NCBI GenBank assembly: GCA_030248225.1 | Contig: JASANE010017677.1 | Coordinates: 53,497 to 117,496, forward strand | Direction of reading: 5' to 3' | DNA: 64,000 nucleotides | DNA from: Trileptium ribeirensis | Lineage: Eukaryota; Nematoda; Enoplea; Enoplida; Thoracostomopsidae | Part shown: positions 12,401 to 20,696 of the stretch, piece by piece | Layout of the letters: every line of letters begins with the position of its first letter | Numbering within the stretch: position 1 is the first letter of the stretch | Translations under genes and position numbers: made by a program | The notes under the pieces: model-generated | Databases searched by the model: none | Seen by the model: the letters and a program-made list of their open reading frames with translations, nothing else | Told to the model about the DNA's origin: nothing

Positions 12401-13977
12401 ATCTTTCGTTTCAGGAGTTTCTGATTTTAGGGTTACCCATCTCGATTTCTAGAATTTAGTGTGTCTTCATTTGTTTAGTCAGGTATTGACTATTGAGTGA
12501 CGCATTTATTTCATTATGTATTGCCTGACGTGTATAACAGGCGCGCATTCAGACTTAGACTTTTACTATCCTTTCAAAAACAACGAACTTTCACAGCGAA
12601 GATTACCGATGAGTATGTATTCGTGCACGGCATCAAGAATTGTCTACATACATATAGGGCTTTCGATACTGAATGCGATGGTTTGGTTATCATGAATATT
12701 TTTGCTTTAATGACTTTCATGCTTTTCTTTGGTACTGGGATCGACGAAACCGATGTTCAGAATATAGTCTGTCTTAAGTTTTTTATTATATATATGTAGG
12801 TCCTTTCAAGCAAGCATGTACTGATTTTGAAGGGATAAATGAAATAACACCCACATTTTTTGTCACAGAAACTGGCTAGAAATACTCAGATTTTTTAGAA
12901 ATACTATGTGTCTTAGACATTTTTCATGTGAAATTCGCATTAAGTGCCTAAACTACGCTTCCCTTATGAAAATTGGCTTGTTGGTTTAGAGCCAAAAATA
13001 AAGCGTAAAAATCGTTATTGCAGTGTCCCATTGTTTCAGTGCTTAGTTCAAGGTCTAAAAACGCTAAAAATCTTATTGTTCGCGACGTCTTAAATGCAAA
13101 ATATGTGGAAGTCTGATCTCACAAAAGCTTAAACATCTTAGACAAGTAGTAGAAAAGTTTTTTCTTGTAAAATCTTAGCCATCAGATGATGTGTTTTTGT
13201 CATAAATGTATATGTTGGGGCTGAAGTTGTTTGGACCAACTCAACACAGTAAAGTTACACCCTGGCAGATGAAGTATGTGACAAGGTCGCACGTAGGGGG
13301 TCACACCCTAGTCGCGCAGGGAGGTTCACATTTTCCGAACAGATGCCACGAGTCATCCGCCATATAAATTCAAACTAGTTAGAAAATGCATAGTGTAATG
13401 CTGAAACTTTGCTACAAACAATTTAGTGAATTTCTTATTAGTCTTGGCAAACATAAATCTTATAAGACCACGGTGTGAACGCCTCGCAGTCTTGTTTAAG
13501 CTAAAAAGTAGAAAAAGGCTAAAAACGAAGATATTATAGATCCGAAATACTGTTGCAACCAACGCTAACAGGGTTCAGATCTATTGTCGTAACACCGCAC
13601 CATGCTATAATTGTACCAGTCGATACCCCCAACCTCACTCGTACCAATGTTGCATAGTTATTGCCTTTAAAAGGAGTCCTTTACTGGACCCCTTTGTGGT
13701 GTTGCACAAATAGGTAATGTGCAGCATTCAAGTCGTGATCGGTTAGCTTGATGTACCGACCGTTACCGCAAACTAAGCCTTCAACTTAAGATTAAGATAT
13801 CGCAATTCTTTATACGTTCCTCATCAGGGCGCAAAGCAGGTTTATGCGTGGGCATCTTTGTCCATTGGAAAAATTGTACATTGGTGAACCCATACAGTGT
13901 ATCGGCAATGGGAGCAATAACGGTGGCAACATAACATTTGCTGTACTAAACAGGAGCAACGATTTTGCCCGCAGTCT
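9464..13977 (+). other. First part of the 27.7-kb intron, left of the Polinton
   Basis: It starts with a consensus GTAAGT donor. It holds dispersed repeat copy 2 (10030-10620) and a decayed repeat related to 2500-2780 near 12440-12680. Short open frames (for example 12497-12799, 11237-11485) have no splice sites or family resemblance and are not called. Confidence 0.6.
10030..10620 (+). repeat. Dispersed repeat, copy 2, with internal duplication
   Basis: Same ordered blocks as 230-735 and 35430-36110. Inside it, about 34 bp beginning CTCTCAATCAAAAACATTTT is present twice (around 10297 and 10355). The block TTGGGATTTCTTATCTAGAC also recurs (near 10334 and 10538), so the copy has suffered local tandem duplication. 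Confidence 0.6.
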
Positions 13978-14486
13978 ACTTTTTTAACGTCCGAAGTTAC
14001 TGGTAATTGGATAGGTTCGGTATACTATCGAAACTTCTGCATGACGAAGAAAATCAAATTTAAAACCCGATTCCATAGCGGCAGAACATGTCGCTTCGGC
14101 AATAAAGTGGTCGCAATAGCATGAAGTGCGCCATATCTGGGCACGGCGAAAAGTTACTGGTTTGAAGCAATGTGATCTTTGGGTATTGAAAACTGAAAGT
14201 TCTACGCCAGTAGTCGCAGATTGTATGTCTTTATTACTGCACAAAAGCAATTTTCCAGCATGTTTGGGCTATATCATCTCCAAAAATTCCGATGCAATAT
14301 GAATGATGCTTCCTCGAGTGAAACCAGTGGTGGCAGTTTAATGTGCTCCGCCAAGGCCGTCACATGCGCCTTTACCGTAGGCTTTAGCAAGAAAATGCCA
14401 AGCTGCGGGGACGCCAAAATTCAAGTAGTGGTGGCACAAATTAAATAAAGCTTTTATCATTTTTATATTGACTGCTAGGCCTATCG
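13978..14486 (-). pseudogene. Decayed repeated coding sequence, C-terminal half (left of the Polinton)
   Basis: Read on the minus strand from 14486, the frame gives S-D-R-P-S-S-Q-Y-K-N, then (after a frameshift) L-C-H-H-Y-L-N-F-G-V-P-A-A-W-H-F and Y-G-K-G-A-C-D-G-L-G-G. Stops and shifts follow, and a last open piece ends at 13984. The pattern S-D-x-x-x-S-Q-Y-K-N ... W-H-F-x-A-x-x-x-G-K-G-x-C-D-G-x-G-G is one I know from a multicopy uncharacterised protein family of many invertebrate genomes, probably spread by transposition. The other half of the same copy lies at 30748-31363. The Polinton separates them. It is dead by its stops and frameshifts. Confidence 0.6.
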
Positions 14487-14492
14487 CTTAGA
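14487..14492. repeat. Polinton target site duplication, left
   Basis: CTTAGA, identical to 30742-30747. Six bases is the standard duplication length for Maverick/Polinton integration. Confidence 0.93.
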
Positions 14493-14558
14493 AGTAGATA
14501 AAAAAGGCTGGTTTTACCCCCCCCCCACACGGTGGTGGGGGAAGTGGGATGACAGATG
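14493..14558 (+). repeat. Polinton terminal inverted repeat, left
   Basis: Begins AGTAGATAAAAAAGGCT, then a C-run and GGTGGTGGGGGAAGTGG, and ends GACAGATG. It matches the reverse complement of 30679-30741 with a few substitutions and a C-run length difference. Similarity stops abruptly after GACAGATG; in the right end TATATATATACCCCACAC follows. Confidence 0.93.
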
Positions 14559-15035
14559 ACTATTGCTAAATCCATTTATTGTGATAAACTAATTTTGTCC
14601 CACCAGTTGTAGAGCGCATTTTGCTGAAATTAAGTCAACCGAGAGTGTTTCGGCAACAGCACTACCTCAAGTATAATTATTATATATTTACAAGCTATCA
14701 AACCAACATCACTTCATTTTGTTTATAATATTAGATTTGGAACACACTTTTTCGACTAGCATAAAATTGACTAGTATATAATACAAGTGGTCAAGCTTAG
14801 TCGAAATTCCATGTAGGTTTCGTCATCGTCATTTAACCATATGCACATCAACGTCTATATATGTTTAATATGACATTTTTTTTGCTTAAACAACATCATA
14901 ATGATCCAAACGTCATTGATACCTCTTAGGAAATAGCATTATTGGTGACTACACCTCCAATTCCAAACAGAACGGTGCATGGTGATTAGAGTCTCATTAT
15001 ACCCAATGTGAGCACTCAAATATATATCTCTACAT
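14559..15035. other. Polinton left arm, non-coding
   Basis: AT-rich, no gene seen. It ends with CTCTACAT (15028-15035), the target duplication of the hAT element. Confidence 0.6.
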
Positions 15036-16217
15036 CAGGGAATAACCGGAACCAAAATTTACCGGAACCGGAACCAGCAACCGGAACCGTCCATTTAAAC
15101 CGGATCCGGAACCGGAACCGGAACCTGGTCTTCGAAATTTATATATAGTAAAACAGATGATGGAAGAAATGAAGGTATAGTGGATTTAAAATGCATTAAA
15201 AATAACTTTTACATTAAACTTAAGGTTTTGCGATGGTATTATTGCCTTTCTGAAACTTTAAAGAGACTGATGAAGCTAATAATGTTTATTTATCGATCAA
15301 ATATGTCGATTTTTGGACACCCAGAGCAAAAATGCCTTCCACTATACACCATTGCATACACTGCGTCAAATCGAATATGCTTACAAAGCTTGGAGCATAG
15401 AATACACACTTTCGCTCTGTCTCCAGTCGCCTCCCTTTACTACACATACGTTTGTTGTATGTTCTTCTGTAGGAAACTTAAAATTATTGGTTTATATGAT
15501 TCTAAGAGAAAATAATAGATAGAAGGTAATTTTCTGATCAGTGGTCAGAGACACTGTTTAGGCTAGCGTTGACCAAACAGTGCCCGTCAGTTAGATCATA
15601 ATGATGATAACTTTCTAATCAGAATGCTATAAATGAGACACACTGTGATGCTGCTCGCACAGTTTCAATAAATACAGTTCATTGACAAGAAAGCAGTTTC
15701 TAGCTGCGTTGCAGATAACGTTAGTTTACTTCAATTTATACTGATTTATCAAGTTTACGAGCGCACTGGCGGGTGCCTGACGCAATTTATGTTAGCCAAG
15801 CATACCCTAAGTACTTCTGCGTAAGCCATACTCTGTTACCGAGTTGGACCGGTTTAATTCAAACGTATCCAACAGACTTCTGGATGTGTAAAATAGCTGC
15901 TACAAGCATTGACCTGGCTTTGATTTAACAAACTCCTGCAGGTTATTATGAAAAATTCCTGCTCAAATTATGTGACCTACTTGCGTTTTACACGGCAAAT
16001 TGGTTAGTTAATCTTTTCTTTTGCTTTGTTGTATTGGAGCTTGATCATTGTATAATATATATTACATATGTTTGGATTGCAGGATAAAGCAAAAACGTGG
16101 AAAATTTCAAACAAAATTTTTAAACCGGAATTCCGGTTCCGGTATGGTTTTTGCCCTTTGCCGGAACCGGAACACGATTTTCGCCGGAACCGGAACCGGA
16201 ATTCCGGTTACTCCCTG
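15036..16217. mobile_element. Non-autonomous hAT-type transposon nested in the Polinton
   Basis: The ends are CAGGGAATAACCGGAACC (left) and the complement of CAGGGAGTAACCGGAATTCC (right). Both sides carry the same 8-bp sequence CTCTACAT (15028-15035 and 16218-16225). Terminal CAGGG and an 8-bp target duplication are hAT hallmarks. Subterminal CCGGAA repeats in both orientations (15045-15126 and 16123-16208) look like transposase-binding repeats. The 1,182-bp interior has no transposase-like ORF, so it must be mobilised in trans. The intact duplication shows it inserted after the Polinton and has not moved. Confidence 0.9.
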
Positions 16218-16225
16218 CTCTACAT

Positions 16226-16550
16226 CTATCTTTAGCGTTCTCCTATGGAAATGATGTATATCATATTCCAAGCATATATACCAAAATAACTGGTAAATTG
16301 AGCTTTTCGTTGTTCGCAAAAATGGAAAAATGATGTCATACAATTTTTAGTTTCAAACTTGTGTTCTGGTAGGTGATTCAACCAATTTGAAAATATTTGA
16401 CACAACACACCATATATAAACACACACACTAGTAGTTCCAGTTTTCATGGAACTATATATATTGCGAGTCGTTGAATAATGTATACCCCACACAAATAAC
16501 CACATGTGGGGTATATATATATATATTTCGGTTGCGACATATTCTTAAAG
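16226..16550. other. Polinton left arm, non-coding, with palindromic GTGGGG-TATA sites
   Basis: AT-rich sequence ending in two opposed copies of a GTGGGGTATA box: TATACCCCACAC at 16486-16497 (reads leftward) and TGTGGGGTATATATAT from 16505 (reads rightward). Together they form an imperfect palindrome around 16500. Confidence 0.55.
16505..16527 (+). promoter_or_regulatory. GTGGGG-TATA promoter candidate for the BECR-like gene
   Basis: TGTGGGG followed by a run of TA repeats, 24-46 nt before the ATG at 16551. The same box plus TATA occurs before the 190-aa gene, before NADAR-TBP and near the right end of the element. Confidence 0.55.
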
Positions 16551-16820
16551 ATGTTCATAACCCCACACGTATTTGAAAAACATGGTTCATCAGGGGATGG
16601 ATCATATTTTTATGTTTCACAATATAAAATTATTAAATTAATTAATAAAACTATTAACAAACCTGATAAAACCGTGATTAGTAATAATAACCGGGTGGTG
16701 GTGGAGAGGCGGTTTGAAAACATTATAAGAAACTGTCACGAATCTGGAGATACTGATCGAATCCGGGTTGTGATGGATAAGCGTCGCAGTGTTGTCATTA
16801 CTGCATATCCTGTGGGGTGA
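16551..16820 (+). CDS. BECR-type nuclease-like protein (89 aa)
   Basis: The small protein has H6, K10-H11-G12, a G-S-Y-F stretch (17-20), R48-V-V, and near the end R70-I-R-V-V-M-D and V-I-T-A-Y-P (82-87). This order, H...KHG then I-R-V-V-x-D...V-I-T-A-Y-P, is like the BECR (barnase/EndoU/colicin E5-D/RelE) ribonuclease domains known from phage and bacterial polymorphic-toxin proteins. The function is inferred from this pattern only, and activity is unknown. An upstream in-frame GTG lies inside the TATA tract, so I chose the ATG at 16551, 24 nt after it. It and the next gene are the only Polinton genes on the plus strand. It might be a conflict or host-control factor, or a fragment of one. Confidence 0.5.
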   Translation: MFITPHVFEKHGSSGDGSYFYVSQYKIIKLINKTINKPDKTVISNNNRVVVERRFENIIRNCHESGDTDRIRVVMDKRRSVVITAYPVG

Positions 16821-16899
16821 ATTTCACTTATGTGGGGTTGATATATGGCTTGTGGGGGCTGCATTTTACTAGTGTGGGGCCTGTGGGGTTGATATATGA
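16811..16899 (+). promoter_or_regulatory. Cluster of GTGGGG boxes with two GATATATG TATA elements
   Basis: Five TGTGGGG-type boxes lie in under 90 bp (near 16811, 16831, 16850, 16872 and 16881). Two of them continue as TTGATATATG. The cluster overlaps the stop of the BECR-like gene and precedes the acidic-protein gene. It is a likely promoter region with repeated factor-binding sites. Confidence 0.5.
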
Positions 16900-16934
16900 T
16901 ACTGTATGACATTGGTTATTTAATCAAGACTTCA

Positions 16935-17510
16935 ATGGTTTTGGATTCACTTTACACATCAAGTTTCATCATGGCTTTCACACAGTCTGCTGGTAATTCG
17001 GATTCGCTCAATGTATTAGTCGACAATGACATGTTCAATTCACTGTTCAACAACGACGACTCACTGTTCAACGATGCGCTGCTTGGTGGCGACAATTCAC
17101 TTCTCAACGTCAGCGACGGCCGTGACAATCCAACAACCAGCGACAAAGTTGAAGATCAACTCGACAACGACCTCAATCGACGAGCGGACGCGCAACGGCT
17201 GGCGGATATGGTCTACGAGCAGATCGATTTCGATCGCTGCGAAGATCCGCACCTGATCATCGAGAACGAATTCTGGAGTGTCCTCCGTTCGATCATCTGC
17301 ATCGATGTGATGCAGGTGCAGAAGTTGGTTTGGGATCGCATCTTCCAACAATTACAACAAGGTGAACGAGTACTCGAGAAGCTCCATAAACAGTACAAAG
17401 ACGAATGCGACGCATGTTATTACGAGGATCCTGGGCAACGTCTTCTCTTTCAAGCTGATGGCTGCATGCATTCTACTGCAAGCAGGACATTAAAGATGCT
17501 TGTAAAATGA
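16935..17510 (+). CDS. Uncharacterised acidic Polinton protein (about 191 aa)
   Basis: I do not recognise this gene. The open frame starts at 16896, but that ATG is part of the GATATATG TATA element. The next in-frame ATGs are 16935 and 16971, and I use 16935. The N-terminal third is Asn/Asp/Leu-rich (N-D-D-S-L-F-N-D type). The middle is helical and charged, with R-R-A-D-A-Q-R-L-A-D. The end contains C-D-A-C ... D-G-C-M-H, a possible C-x2-C-x15-C-x-H metal site. Base use is more GC-rich than neighbouring Polinton genes. It is followed by AATAAA at 17601 and converges on the minus-strand cluster. Confidence 0.7.
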   Translation: MVLDSLYTSSFIMAFTQSAGNSDSLNVLVDNDMFNSLFNNDDSLFNDALLGGDNSLLNVSDGRDNPTTSDKVEDQLDNDLNRRADAQRLADMVYEQIDFDRCEDPHLIIENEFWSVLRSIICIDVMQVQKLVWDRIFQQLQQGERVLEKLHKQYKDECDACYYEDPGQRLLFQADGCMHSTASRTLKMLVK

Positions 17511-17600
17511 TAAACATTGAATACAATGAAAAGTTGTACAATATTATTCGTGAAAAATTGAGTTGTTATAACGATATGTATTAATGTTATATTTTTTCTT

Positions 17601-17606
17601 AATAAA
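17601..17606 (+). terminator. Poly(A) signal of the plus-strand genes
   Basis: AATAAA, 90 nt after the stop of the acidic-protein gene. Confidence 0.6.
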
Positions 17607-17802
17607 GTGTTAAAACTGAAACATTCTAAGCAGGTAAACTTCGATACTTGCTCAGCATGTCCCAGCTACACTGATTGGAACCTCTGTTCCCTGTATACCG
17701 CCACATAAGTTGAAATATCAAAATTACGATGTTTGAAAAAACGTTTCAGCCGGACCAAGGGCCTCATCAGACGGTTATAGGCTACCGTTACGTTTTTTTC
17801 AT

Positions 17803-17808
17803 TTTATT
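17803..17808 (-). terminator. Poly(A) signal of the minus-strand cluster
   Basis: TTTATT on the plus strand, AATAAA on the minus strand, 28 nt after the stop of the 96-aa gene. Confidence 0.6.
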
Positions 17809-17835
17809 CAATACAAACAATGATAAATTATACAA

Positions 17836-18126
17836 TCAATTACAATTTATACATTTTACAATATCACAGTTATATTCAACAAAAATACAAGGATATATCA
17901 ATGACAGTTTATACATTGAATGTTCAAATGATTGTCCTTTCTTCATTTCTTTCTTCACAAATTCCGCAGCTGTGAGCACCGCTGTACGTTTTCGTATTAG
18001 CGCCATCAGCGTTTCTTCTTCCTGCGAACGTCCATCTATGAAGTCACCACTAGCCTCACACTGACGATAAAATTCATCCACCTTTGACTGCCAATACGCA
18101 ATCTCATCTTGAAGATAGTCATCCAT
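17836..18126 (-). CDS. Uncharacterised 96-aa Polinton protein, start coupled to upstream stop
   Basis: Not recognised. It begins M-D-D-Y-L-Q-D-E-I-A-Y-W. It is charged and helix-rich for about 65 residues (a K-K-E-M-K-K-G segment in the middle) and has a Cys-containing tail ending C-I-N-C-N. An earlier in-frame ATG at 18186 would overlap 68 nt of the upstream gene. I prefer ATG 18126, which overlaps the TGA of the 159-aa gene by 8 nt. The same kind of tight junction as NADAR/TBP suggests both are made from one transcript by reinitiation. Last gene of the minus-strand cluster. Confidence 0.65.
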   Translation of the reverse strand: MDDYLQDEIAYWQSKVDEFYRQCEASGDFIDGRSQEEETLMALIRKRTAVLTAAEFVKKEMKKGQSFEHSMYKLSLIYPCIFVEYNCDIVKCINCN

Positions 18127-18598
18127 CGTAAGCTTGAAGAATGTTGATTCCAACGTATCGCTGACGAAGTACTTTATCCAAATCATACGTTGCTAGATGC
18201 TTCATAAATCTAGCTCCCATGTAGCAATTACTAAATGTGTATCCACGATAGATACCAACAGCTCGCGCAAGTATCAATCCGTAATGGTATGGTATTGATA
18301 GGTTGTTGAATATATGTTCAAAGACGTCAAAGAGATATACCATTTTCGAGCTCCATTTAAGGTTTTGCGGTGGTTTGAGATGAACGTTGAAATGTAGGTT
18401 GGATAAAGATTTATTTATCCAAATTATATCATAGCCTTTTGCAGGATTCCACTTTTCGCTTGACCCATTTGTCCAATCATCGTAGCACAGAGTTTTGTTT
18501 TCTTGCTTTGACGGGTTGTTATTTAAGCATAATAAAACAGTTTCAACAATAGTAGCTATAAATAGTGCACAACATAATAAAATTATGCGTTTATCCAT
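18119..18598 (-). CDS. Membrane-anchored Polinton protein (159 aa)
   Basis: The N-terminus is M-D-K-R followed by a hydrophobic helix of about 20 residues (I5 to L24, with C9-C10). This looks like a signal anchor. The remainder (25-159) is a soluble domain with W residues and conserved-looking aromatic stretches. I do not recognise the family. A longer frame opens at 18700 inside the major capsid gene, but the shared promoter element (18623-18633) lies 25 nt before the ATG at 18598, which decides this start. The position after the capsid genes and the anchor suggest a virion or membrane-associated late product (inference). Confidence 0.72.
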   Translation of the reverse strand: MDKRIILLCCALFIATIVETVLLCLNNNPSKQENKTLCYDDWTNGSSEKWNPAKGYDIIWINKSLSNLHFNVHLKPPQNLKWSSKMVYLFDVFEHIFNNLSIPYHYGLILARAVGIYRGYTFSNCYMGARFMKHLATYDLDKVLRQRYVGINILQAYDG

Positions 18599-18622
18599 GG
18601 TTGTTATACAATGGGATTCATT

Positions 18623-18633
18623 CCTTTTAAGAA
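18623..18633 (-). promoter_or_regulatory. TTCTTAAAAGG promoter element of the 159-aa gene
   Basis: Minus-strand copy of the shared element, with one A fewer. Its 5' end is 35 nt before the ATG at 18598. The TAA inside it (18627-18629) is the stop codon of the major capsid gene. Confidence 0.7.
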
Positions 18634-19913
18634 ATTTTATTCCAAGACACTTCCCTTTTTTCGTTAATATGTAGTTCAGAGGTAAACTCTCCCATTGCAA
18701 ATATCACAATTGCATGTTTCAACTCCTCTACAAAATCTATTGATAGTCTTACCTGTCCATCTGATGGGTTTGAAATATAATTACAATCACTACTGTGATC
18801 TTTACTTAAATCTATACAAAATATTTGATATCCTGCACCATATCTAAACCCAACTTCAGTTAGTCCCAAATTTTCATTTCTACCATTTAACGCGTATAAT
18901 GTATTGTAAAACAGTCTCATATTATTACCAGCTTTACACGGTAGGGAGACATTACAAGGGTATCTATCATCATTCATAAATAATGTAAAGCTATTCATAT
19001 CAGGTAGATTTAGCTTAAACAAGTTTGATTTTGCTGCACCTGTGTACGCTTCCTGTGTTATTCCCCAAATATATATTCTTCGAGGTAACACACCATCAAA
19101 AATTGTCCAATCTACGTTTTGTAGACCTTTATTTACAGACAATGTATATAATTTGTATCTTATCGCGGGAAGTATAACTGCCCCAATTCTATTTTGAATT
19201 TCAAGAGCTTCTTTTGTTAATCGTGCTTTAGGTATATAGAGTTTGAAATCATTGATACGAATTTGAAATTTATTAGCTGGTTCATGCAGCAGTATTAGAG
19301 ATGGTGTACTTCGCGTAAATTTAAATTCTAACCTTGTTTTTGGTGGTAGGTATTTAGGAGTTAAATGTGCATCGATAATTAGTGGAAAATAAAGCTCACA
19401 TTTTTGAGACACCGCAGTCAACGCGTTTCTATAAATGGAACCTTCATTATCTTCAAGATCATCAAACATATATGTCTGATCAGGTTTGTAAAGACATCCT
19501 GCTAAATATTGTTTTCTTTGTTCCTCACTCATATGTAACATATACAATATGTATGTCATCCAGGGGTAATGTTTTTGGTTGTAGGTTATCGGTTCTCCAT
19601 TTATTTTCATCTCAACTGATGAAAAGAGTCCATACCCGAACATATTACATGGTGCAAATTTAAGAGTTGTATCTTTAATCTCCTTACCATCACCTTTCAG
19701 TATTTGAAATTCAATATATACAAATATTTCAGATAAATCAATCAAATCAAATGCACTTTCACCAATTTTAAAACGAAACGAGTCATCTGTATCAGTGCTC
19801 GGTAAAGTTGTTTCACAAGCGACTTCAATCATTTGTGTTGACATGATTGAGTCTTGAACAGGGTACTTATCACCCTGCCAATTAAGTTTTTCGACGCCGC
19901 ATACGTTTGACAT
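18627..19913 (-). CDS. Polinton major capsid protein, double jelly-roll (428 aa)
   Basis: The length and landmarks fit the Polinton/adintovirus hexon-like capsid protein. These are an N-terminal D-S-F-R-F-K-I-G-E-S then D-L-I-D-L-S-E-I-F-V-Y-I-E-F region (about 45-70), F-G-Y-G-L-F-S-S-V-E-M-K-I-N-G (about 92-106) with Y-P-W-M-T-Y, and a second half with L-P-R-R-I-Y-I-W-G (about 278-286). It would form trimeric capsomers of an icosahedral virion. This gene, the minor capsid protein and the ATPase are the morphogenesis module that marks Polintons as virus-like. It is intact. The ATG at 19913 lies 38 nt after the promoter element at 19951-19942 and inside the 3' end of the basic-peptide gene (32-nt overlap). 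It ends in Ser-stop within the next promoter element. Confidence 0.93.
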   Translation of the reverse strand: MSNVCGVEKLNWQGDKYPVQDSIMSTQMIEVACETTLPSTDTDDSFRFKIGESAFDLIDLSEIFVYIEFQILKGDGKEIKDTTLKFAPCNMFGYGLFSSVEMKINGEPITYNQKHYPWMTYILYMLHMSEEQRKQYLAGCLYKPDQTYMFDDLEDNEGSIYRNALTAVSQKCELYFPLIIDAHLTPKYLPPKTRLEFKFTRSTPSLILLHEPANKFQIRINDFKLYIPKARLTKEALEIQNRIGAVILPAIRYKLYTLSVNKGLQNVDWTIFDGVLPRRIYIWGITQEAYTGAAKSNLFKLNLPDMNSFTLFMNDDRYPCNVSLPCKAGNNMRLFYNTLYALNGRNENLGLTEVGFRYGAGYQIFCIDLSKDHSSDCNYISNPSDGQVRLSIDFVEELKHAIVIFAMGEFTSELHINEKREVSWNKIS

Positions 19914-20019
19914 TTTTCTTTTTCTTTGCTGGTTTACGATGCTTTTTAAGACTTTTCTTCTTCTTAATGATTGGAATAGCTTTTAGAAGCTTTCTCGAAT
20001 TAAAACATAGAGGTAGCAT
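19882..20019 (-). CDS. Small very basic peptide, core/condensing type (45 aa)
   Basis: A short frame between the minor and major capsid genes. It starts M-L-P-L-C-F-N-S-R-K and ends V-K-R-M-R-R-R-K-T. About half of all residues are Lys or Arg, including K-K-K-K and K-K-K-K-N. It has its own upstream promoter element (20052-20063), 44 nt before the ATG, and its coding sequence contains the promoter element of the major capsid gene (S-L-K-K codons). Composition, size and position resemble the DNA-condensing core peptides of adenovirus-like virions, so I infer a role in genome packaging or nuclear targeting of the capsid. No sequence family can be asserted at this length. Confidence 0.62.
   Translation of the reverse strand: MLPLCFNSRKLLKAIPIIKKKKSLKKHRKPAKKKKNVKRMRRRKT
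19942..19951 (-). promoter_or_regulatory. TCTTAAAAAG promoter element of the major capsid gene
   Basis: Minus-strand copy lying inside the coding sequence of the basic peptide. Its 5' end is 38 nt before the capsid ATG. Confidence 0.65.
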
Positions 20020-20051
20020 TTTTTAAACTTAGATTTATTAAATTTATTCAT

Positions 20052-20063
20052 CCTTTTTAAGAA
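20052..20063 (-). promoter_or_regulatory. TTCTTAAAAAGG promoter element of the basic-peptide gene
   Basis: Exact copy of the consensus, 44 nt before the ATG at 20019. It contains the stop TAA (20057-20059) of the minor capsid gene. Confidence 0.72.
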
Positions 20064-20677
20064 CTAAACCATAACCTCAATATCATCTTTGCGTTTGGAA
20101 AAAACTCAACAGTTTGAAATTCTGAATCAAGCACATCAAATCGGAAAAACTTTAACATGCAACTGTTTAACTCTAGGTTCATTGTATTTTTCACATTAGA
20201 TGAAATTACGTGTAGTAGTGGTTTATATCTTCCGTTTACTATTCGTTCTTTCACAAAAGAACTCATTATAAACGTGGGTTTGTTATGTTGCATGTTGACA
20301 CATTTGTTTCCAACATGTTTACCGTTTTTCAGGTGTAAAGCGTTGAATCCAAATAATTGTTGTATTTCCGGAAATATCTTAATTTCTGCCTTACCTAACA
20401 TATATACACTAACACGATCACAGATGGGGTCAACTGTAAACTCAATGTCTTGACTAAATGTGTTTAGGTAAGATAACAAATTGTTGATATTGTAGTAGCC
20501 TTTATCAACAGTAAATCGTTTCCAAGATTTATTTGTGAAATATTCAACAATACCACCCTCAATATTTTTGTATTTGGTGGGAAGTTGAACATCCAGTACT
20601 TTAACTTTTGTAGCGCAAAATGCTGTCGGAAACTCAACAACCGGTTCGCTCAGATTGCAAACAACTACAACTTCCAT
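20057..20677 (-). CDS. Polinton minor capsid (penton-type) protein (206 aa)
   Basis: The size and pattern fit the single jelly-roll penton protein of Polintons: a beta-rich start (M-E-V-V-V-V-C-N-L-S-E), F-P-T-A-F then V-K-V-L-D-V-Q-L-P, and K-G-Y-Y-N-I-N-N-L-L-S-Y-L-N (about 59-72), the hallmark strand-helix of this family. L-F-G-F-N follows near the middle and a final R-L-W-F-S-S. It would fill the five-fold vertices of the capsid. It lies directly between the TBP gene and the basic peptide. The ATG is 20 nt after the TBP stop. It is intact and ends in Ser-stop that is part of the next promoter element. Confidence 0.85.
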   Translation of the reverse strand: MEVVVVCNLSEPVVEFPTAFCATKVKVLDVQLPTKYKNIEGGIVEYFTNKSWKRFTVDKGYYNINNLLSYLNTFSQDIEFTVDPICDRVSVYMLGKAEIKIFPEIQQLFGFNALHLKNGKHVGNKCVNMQHNKPTFIMSSFVKERIVNGRYKPLLHVISSNVKNTMNLELNSCMLKFFRFDVLDSEFQTVEFFPNAKMILRLWFSS

Positions 20678-20696
20678 GATTGTTGATTACATTTTA

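Larger units (their letters stand above)
17511..17835. other. Convergent intergenic region of the Polinton
   Basis: No gene. It contains the two facing poly(A) signals and separates the rightward genes from the leftward cluster. Confidence 0.6.

Noticed and set aside
14221..14448. 75-aa plus-strand frame next to the Polinton
   Set aside because: Antisense of the G-K-G-x-C-D-G-x-G-G pseudogene.
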